Positions 58,471 through 64,000 of a DNA stretch of 64,000 bases are shown here, in pieces. The stretch comes from Utricularia gibba (lineage: Eukaryota; Streptophyta; Magnoliopsida; Lamiales; Lentibulariaceae). The stretch covers positions 992,001 to 1,056,000 of the forward strand of contig NEEC01000016.1 of assembly GCA_002189035.1 (NCBI GenBank). The letters run 5' to 3'. Position 1 is the first letter of the stretch; every line of letters begins with the position of its first letter. The notes below the pieces were generated by a model. The model had not been told where the DNA came from, did no database searches, and was given only the letters and a program-made list of their open reading frames with translations. A program made the translations under genes and the position numbers.

Positions 58471-60636
58471 GAAGAAGATGATAATATAATATAATATTGA
58501 CTATTAAAAAAAAATTAGAGTAGGTTTGTAATAGTTAGAAATTTTTTATTACTATTATTAAATATTAATGATTTTAATTTTAAAAATAAAAAACATTTAT
58601 TTTATGTGAAATAATTATCGAAAAAAAATTTCAAGAAATAAAATTAAATATAGGATTAATGTGAGCTTTATTATATATTATGATCTGGACATGCTTCCTA
58701 ACTTCTTACATGTCCACGTGCATTTCCAACACTGGAAAGTGCAGTACTTCTGCTGTCCGGCCCTAAAATAAATCAAATTAACAAACCTCGTTTCTTTTTT
58801 AAAAAAATACCAATACCTCTTTCCCATTTTGACCTTTCGATCAATTTAACATTTCAAGATATGGATTGTTAAAAATCAAACCATAATCGAAATTAAATAG
58901 GAAAACAAAAACCATGTCTGCTATTTTGCACTTCTAATTCAATCATTTACATTCACATTCCAATGAAATGTATGCGAAATGCTCATTCTGAATACTCTTT
59001 TTTTAGCAGATTGCAATTTTGAAGTTGAATCAAAGACGAAAACAATGGCGAAGCCGTAATTTCTTCTTGAAAAAAATTACATTGGTAATTTTACACTAAA
59101 ATATTTCATTTTTTTGTAATGTTTTTTAAATATTTTTTGGAAAAAAAAAAGATAATTTCACATGTGGTGTCCCCACCCCAACCCCAAGTTGCCCCTCAAG
59201 TTGGAGATGATGGATGGTCCATGGGCGCATACCTACGTGTAAAACACGGGCCCAGTCCAACCCATAGACATTGGGTTTACATTGAACCAAGCAAGCAACC
59301 TTCATAATTTTATTTTTTATTTTTATATATATAAAATATAAGTTAACAGGCACCATTTCAATAAAATATTATGAAAAATATACATCAATATGTTAGTTAG
59401 AAATCATGATTAAATGATTGATCTTTATTTTATAATAAATCAAACTTTTCATGATAACCTTTTTCACAAAATTTAATTCAAACTCAATTCGTAGCAAAAT
59501 ACGTTCGAATTAATCCCTGAATTAAATCACAAATTTCTAAACTATGATACTGTCTCTTAATTTTGTTTAATTTTTGAAAACTCCAATATTTAACTGTTTT
59601 GTAAAAAAATCAAAAATTTGGATTCTATAAGTAATTTCATAAATCATTGAATTTCTTAAATATTTATTTTAGTAATTATAAAAGATTAATTAGAAAAATT
59701 ATATTATTTATTTGAAAAATATTTTTATGTAACAGCATAATAATAATAATTTTACTATATATTTATTTATATTTATATTTAATAATATAATTTTATAATA
59801 TTTCAAAAAAAAAAGTTTTACAATTTTAAAACTAAAACAATGTTCTGTAAAATTTCTGAAATATATTTTTATTTTTTAAAATTATTTTAGAAAAATAGAA
59901 ATAATAAATAAAAGTAATCTACTCCTTACTTTTCTAAAAATAATTTTTATAGTATAATTTTAAAAGCATTTTTTGATAAAATTAGTTTTACAATTGATAT
60001 TCTTTTAAAATAAAATTATTTTTTATTTTTAAAAATAAAAATAAAATTCAAAAATTTTCCAGAACACATCTTAATTCTATTTTACGTACCATATCTAACA
60101 TTCCCGAGCAAGAATACGATGAGATTTGGTACCATATGAATTAGTAGTTGATGATGGGATGGAATTTGTTAGGGTTGGGGATGATACGATAAGTTGTTAA
60201 GGGGGCATGGCGTGGGACGTAACAAATGAACATCAAAATGGAATGGATGTTGTCGATGTGTCCACTTCGGCTTGGCCCTAACATCATTACATACGCTGTG
60301 CTCATGATTATCGGCGCCACTGATTGGTTTGGAGCTGGAAAACAACAAGGGAGGAGATGATTTGTGATGTTGATGCAATTGAGTTGGATGGGCTGCCGCT
60401 TTAATTTGCGATGGAGGTCCATTCTACCAATTTTCGCCATAGATTTGTTGCTTATCTCCATGGACCACCACCCCGACCATCATCCTTCTTCTTCTTCGTT
60501 TTTTTAATCAAGAAAAAAAAATAGATGGATAAAAGAATAATATAATACGGATACCTACTATTTTTCGTTCGGGAATGCTTAATTTTAGAGTTTGATTGAA
60601 TTTGATTCATTCATATTGGTATGATGGAGGGCTTGG

Positions 60637-60821
60637 TTGGTAAAATACATATTTAAAAAATACGTATTGGTAAAATGATTAAAGTGAAAAAAAAAAGATT
60701 AGTAAAATATATTTTTTATATGAGTGTGTCAGTGTTTTTGTACAAAACATGTATTTTCCAAAACATTTACCAATCTTGGGTATTTTATCAATGACTTTTT
60801 CTAAAATATGTATTTTTCTAA
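60637..60821. mobile_element. Possible MITE with imperfect terminal inverted repeats
   Basis: Arm TTGGTAAAATACATATTT at 60637-60654 is matched in inverse at 60804-60821 with 16 of 18 bases. The 185-base unit is AT-rich and non-coding. No target-site duplication was confirmed. Confidence 0.4.
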
Positions 60822-61130
60822 TTTTCTGCACTTTTTTGTTCATCTTCTTTTTCTAGATTCCAAGGCACTATAGATGAGGGTGAGGCTTGGACACTCCAAT
60901 AGTTGAGAGGGATTCCATGGATCATGGTTGGGTTTTGGAACAATTTCGATGTTCTTTTTAACAAAGAAATTATCGGAATCTTGGAAACCTTAAAAACAAA
61001 GAAATTTGTTTTTTACATTTTTGTTTAAAATAATATTGTATTTGGTAAATATGTTGAAAATAAATGATTCAGAATTTAAGTAGTTTTAATAAATACATTT
61101 AGAATGTTATTTTTGAAATACTCAACTCGA

Positions 61131-61159
61131 AATGTTTTACAATTATTTTGTAAAACATT
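61131..61159. repeat. Perfect 12-bp hairpin
   Basis: AATGTTTTACAA and TTGTAAAACATT are separated by five bases (TTATT) in AT-rich non-coding DNA. Confidence 0.8.
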
Positions 61160-61236
61160 CATGCATTATTAAACTTGTTTCCTAAACATACATTATTATT
61201 AATGCTATAGATGTTTGAATAACAAAAACAATTATC

Positions 61237-61259
61237 AAACACTCCTTAAAAGAGTGTTT
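61237..61259. repeat. Perfect 8-bp hairpin, possible transposon-end junction
   Basis: AAACACTC and GAGTGTTT flank CTTAAAA. Further right, TTGATGTAT at about 61262 recurs inverted near 61366-61374, so a small inverted-repeat element may start here. Confidence 0.5.
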
Positions 61260-62012
61260 AGTTGATGTATTATTTAATATATGTGTGATTTATAAAATAC
61301 TTGTACAATTCCCATTAATTTTTTTATATTTATTCTAAACACCTTTATGAGATACATTTATAGAATTTATACATCAAGCACATTTCATTTTTAACTATAT
61401 ATTATGTGTTTATCTAAATATAAATAATTAAATAAATCACTAATTAAACTCTCCACATCTAATTAATTTTATTACCAAATATAAAAAAAATTCTTAACGA
61501 AATAAAAAATATTTATTATGTTCAAGAATTCACAAACCCCCGAATTTTTATTTTATTAGAATTACTTATAATATCAGTTTTGAATAAATAGAATTCAACT
61601 AATTATCGTCTAAAATAAATTTATATCATATTTATTTAAATCGAATATATTAAAATATTATTATTATTATAATTTTTCTAATCGAGGCGGCCAGCGGATT
61701 AGAATGATTTGGGCGGAGACCGCGCCAGTAGTTGAAATGGGTCGTCGTTCTAATTGGCTGGCACTTAGTAATTATTATTTATTATTAATTAATTTATATT
61801 CATTTTCCTCTTTTTTATTATTTTTTTGTTCCATCAGCGGCTTATAATTATTTCCTATTTTTTAATTGAAAAAAAAATCAAAGTCATGTGTGTTATTGCA
61901 CTTCTTGATTAAAATTTGTCAAACATCCGAATTGGCGAACCCGATTTTCTTAATAAAATTTCAAATGATTGGCACGCGCATTCACTTCATATAATATGGC
62001 TGTTTTTCATTT

Positions 62013-62260
62013 ATTATATTACTTAGGATTATACTAAAAACAAGTATGTAGATAGATACTAACTAATAAGTATAAATGTTACGGGATTTAATGATTTTTT
62101 TTCGTAGTTTCGTATTTATAATAAGTAGAAGGTCTATATTATATTACTTGTGATTATACTAAAAAAAGTATGTAGATAGATACTAACTAATAAGTGTAAA
62201 TGGTACAAAAATTAATGATTTTTTTCGGTAGTTTCGTATTTATAATTAGTAGAAGGTGTG
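62013..62260. repeat. Tandem duplication of about 125 bp upstream of DWF4
   Basis: Copy 1 is 62013-62137 and copy 2 is 62138-62260. Both share TATGTAGATAGATACTAACT, AATAAGTxTAAATG, TTAATGATTTTTTTC and GTAGTTTCGTATTTATAA, with few substitutions and indels. The second copy ends about 275 bases before the DWF4 start codon. Confidence 0.9.
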
Positions 62261-62486
62261 TAGTAATCCGAAAAAATAAGAAAAATCAAATTGTATGTGG
62301 ATTGGGGTTTAGGGTTTTTTAGGGATTGTTGGGAGAGAATGAATGGGTGGGAGATTCTGGTGTCTTCTTCAATGGATTGAAAGGAAATGAATGAATGTTA
62401 AAACCTATGAATGTCATTTGCAGAATAAACAAAAAGGGGTATTTAATAGAAAAATGGTATTATTTAATGTGATGTGTGTATTAGTC

Positions 62487-64000
<1,514 letters not shown>

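Overview
This is nuclear DNA of a flowering plant, most likely a eudicot. Genes are broken by many short AT-rich GT-AG introns, spacers are strongly AT-rich, and the proteins are land-plant types: SMAX1-LIKE, OVATE family, DAO-type auxin dioxygenase, arabinogalactan protein, CYP90B1, plant NUP1/NUP136. There are no bacterial operons, no CRISPR array and no clear intact transposon. All gene models were read by eye; where exon lengths are quoted they sum to an open frame unless stated.

Layout. 1-3435 (-): EDR2-like PH/START/DUF1336 protein, cut by the left edge. 5231-10666 (+): FG nucleoporin NUP1. 11522-13764 (-): short SMXL (ClpB-like) protein. 15133-16446 (+): eRF1. 17387-20221 (-): cationic amino acid transporter. 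20681-22006 (-): mitochondrial ribosomal protein mL43. 22346-24106 (-): PPR protein. 24681-27299 (+): diphosphomevalonate decarboxylase. 28606-29449 (+): ATX1-type copper chaperone. 29822-30670 (-): small coiled-coil protein. 31931-32766 (-): SmB with an apparent one-base frameshift. 33875-36812 (-): mRNA cap methyltransferase 2. 37636-43413 (-): RAB3GAP catalytic subunit. 44304-47337 (-): PDK1 kinase. 48879-49617 (+): lysine-rich AGP. 49907-49978 (-): tRNA-Trp(CCA). 50046-51128 (-): DAO-like dioxygenase with an apparent frameshift. 52325-55108 (+): SF3B4. 56061-56879 (-): OVATE family protein. 62537-64000 (+): CYP90B1/DWF4, cut by the right edge.

The genes are mostly unrelated housekeeping and signalling genes, as usual for a plant gene-rich segment. 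Divergent pairs share upstream regions (EDR2L/NUP1, SMXL/eRF1, PPR/MVD, PDK1/AGP, DAO/SF3B4, OFP/DWF4). I see no pathway cluster and no convincing novel multi-gene system. The points most worth checking are the two frameshifts (SmB, DAO), a GC-AG intron in the cap methyltransferase, a stop-free 66-base intron inside the PDK1 PH domain, an unresolved exon junction in RAB3GAP1, the short SMXL protein, and a 125-bp tandem duplication just upstream of DWF4.
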